DNA of 5,287 bases, from NCBI GenBank assembly GCA_021812265.1, contig JAKAOI010000195.1, positions 1-5,287 on the forward strand, written 5' to 3'. The DNA is from Chloroflexota bacterium (GTDB taxonomy: Bacteria > Chloroflexota > Ktedonobacteria > Ktedonobacterales > JACDGC01). Of this stretch, positions 4,620 through 5,287 are shown in pieces; the stretch's first letter is position 1; each line of letters begins with the position of its first letter. The notes beneath the pieces were generated by a model. The model was not told the DNA's origin and did not search any database. It saw only the letters and a program-made list of their open reading frames with translations. The translations under genes were made by a program, and so were the position numbers.

Positions 4620-5287
4620 ATGCCTTGTTTTTTTACTGAGAAAAATTCCGGTGAAACGAACCCCGTTCTGACGGACCGAAATTTTGCTCTCCCCGGAGAT
4701 ACACCCCACTTTCCTCCGGATAGGCCGGTAGATACCCGGCATATTGCTTTAAATATTACGGTAGATTTCTCTGCTAAGGCATTGCGCGGAACCTGCGATA
4801 TTACCCTTTCCGCTCTTTTTGAAGAAGTTCAAACTATTAAACTGCAAGCAGCAGAAATGACAATCACTTCGGTACACATTACCGGCAAGCAATGGCCGAA
4901 GCCTGTTGCGTTGCAGTTTGACTACGATGGTGAAAATCTATTTATCGAATTAGATACACCGCTGAAATATGGCAGCGAATGCGCGCTATCTATCACCTAC
5001 GCCACGCATCCACGCATTGGTATGAACTTCGTCGGCCCTAATGCAGGAGACCCGGATCGCGCTGTGCAAGCGCACACCCAAGGTCAACCGGAATATGCGC
5101 ATTATTGGTTTCCCTGCCACGATTCCCCGAACGACCGCGCTACTATGAGCGTTGCGGCGCAGGTTCCCGATACATTTTTTGCCGTATCGAACGGTCGGTT
5201 GGAAAAAGTGGAAACCGACACCAATAATCATACCAAAACATTCTATTATCATGAATCCGTGCCGTTTCCTGCCTATATCGAGATCGG
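4620..5287 (+). CDS. M1 family metallopeptidase (aminopeptidase), N-terminal part
   Basis: The frame is open from the ATG at 4620 to the right edge, giving 222 codons. The visible part is the N-terminal beta-sandwich domain of gluzincin aminopeptidases. DTRHIALNITVDF (about residues 36-48) is the first strand of the saddle-shaped domain. THPRIGMNFVGP (about 129-140) and TQGQPEYAHYWFPCHD (153-168) match the family block TQ...FPCxD, which lines the substrate-binding S1 region. SNGRLEKV (about 190-197) and VPFPAYIEI near the edge correspond to the segments before the catalytic domain. The GxMEN exopeptidase motif and the HExxH zinc site lie beyond the window, so catalytic competence cannot be checked. 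Family members remove N-terminal residues from peptides, usually with zinc. There is no signal peptide, which suggests a cytoplasmic location. The block pattern resembles the branch that includes bacterial TAF2-like M1 proteins. The gene is divergent from the nuclease gene. Confidence 0.9.
   Translation, partial: MPCFFTEKNSGETNPVLTDRNFALPGDTPHFPPDRPVDTRHIALNITVDFSAKALRGTCDITLSALFEEVQTIKLQAAEMTITSVHITGKQWPKPVALQFDYDGENLFIELDTPLKYGSECALSITYATHPRIGMNFVGPNAGDPDRAVQAHTQGQPEYAHYWFPCHDSPNDRATMSVAAQVPDTFFAVSNGRLEKVETDTNNHTKTFYYHESVPFPAYIEI

Noticed and set aside
4368..4742. Minus-strand 124-codon frame across the spacer and the M1 peptidase start
   Set aside because: Its start lies antisense inside the well-supported peptidase gene, it has no recognisable domain, and its composition is not protein-like.

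Overview
This 5.3 kb bacterial chromosomal window has moderate G+C, roughly mid-40s percent by eye. It holds six protein genes I can support: four complete ones and one cut off at each end. No phage, CRISPR, rRNA or tRNA gene is visible. The organism cannot be named with confidence. The complete HD-domain CCA-adding/poly(A) polymerase-type protein has the layout I associate with Actinomycetota and Chloroflexota. An apparently leaderless start fits lineages that often use leaderless mRNAs. Other genes have clear Shine-Dalgarno sites, so both initiation modes seem to occur. This placement is inference.

Layout from left to right. Positions 1-477 (minus) hold the N-terminal 159 codons of a major facilitator superfamily transporter that leaves the window on the left. 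Positions 478-835 are a mostly non-coding divergent spacer with one doubtful small ORF. Positions 836-2254 (plus) encode the tRNA nucleotidyltransferase/poly(A) polymerase family enzyme, read from an extended -10 promoter so close to the ATG that the mRNA should have no leader. Convergent to it, three genes run on the minus strand: a membrane-anchored Mrr-like nuclease (4295-3639), a YetF/DUF421 membrane protein A (3565-3023) and a YetF/DUF421 paralogue B (2777-2286). A 318-bp spacer rich in inverted repeats (4296-4613) separates the nuclease from a divergent M1-family metallopeptidase (4620 to the right edge).

The most notable structure is a 143-bp MITE-like insertion (2797-2939) between the two DUF421 genes. 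It has 12-bp imperfect terminal inverted repeats, three internal hairpins and a perfect 14-bp direct repeat on both sides. The repeat contains the Shine-Dalgarno sequence of DUF421-B. The insertion therefore seems to have separated gene B from its upstream neighbour while leaving it a ribosome binding site.

Functionally the window looks like ordinary housekeeping and accessory chromosome: RNA 3'-end maturation, solute transport, peptide degradation, and a cluster of membrane proteins of unknown role. The nuclease and two DUF421 proteins on one strand could form a transcription unit, but nothing in the sequence proves joint function.
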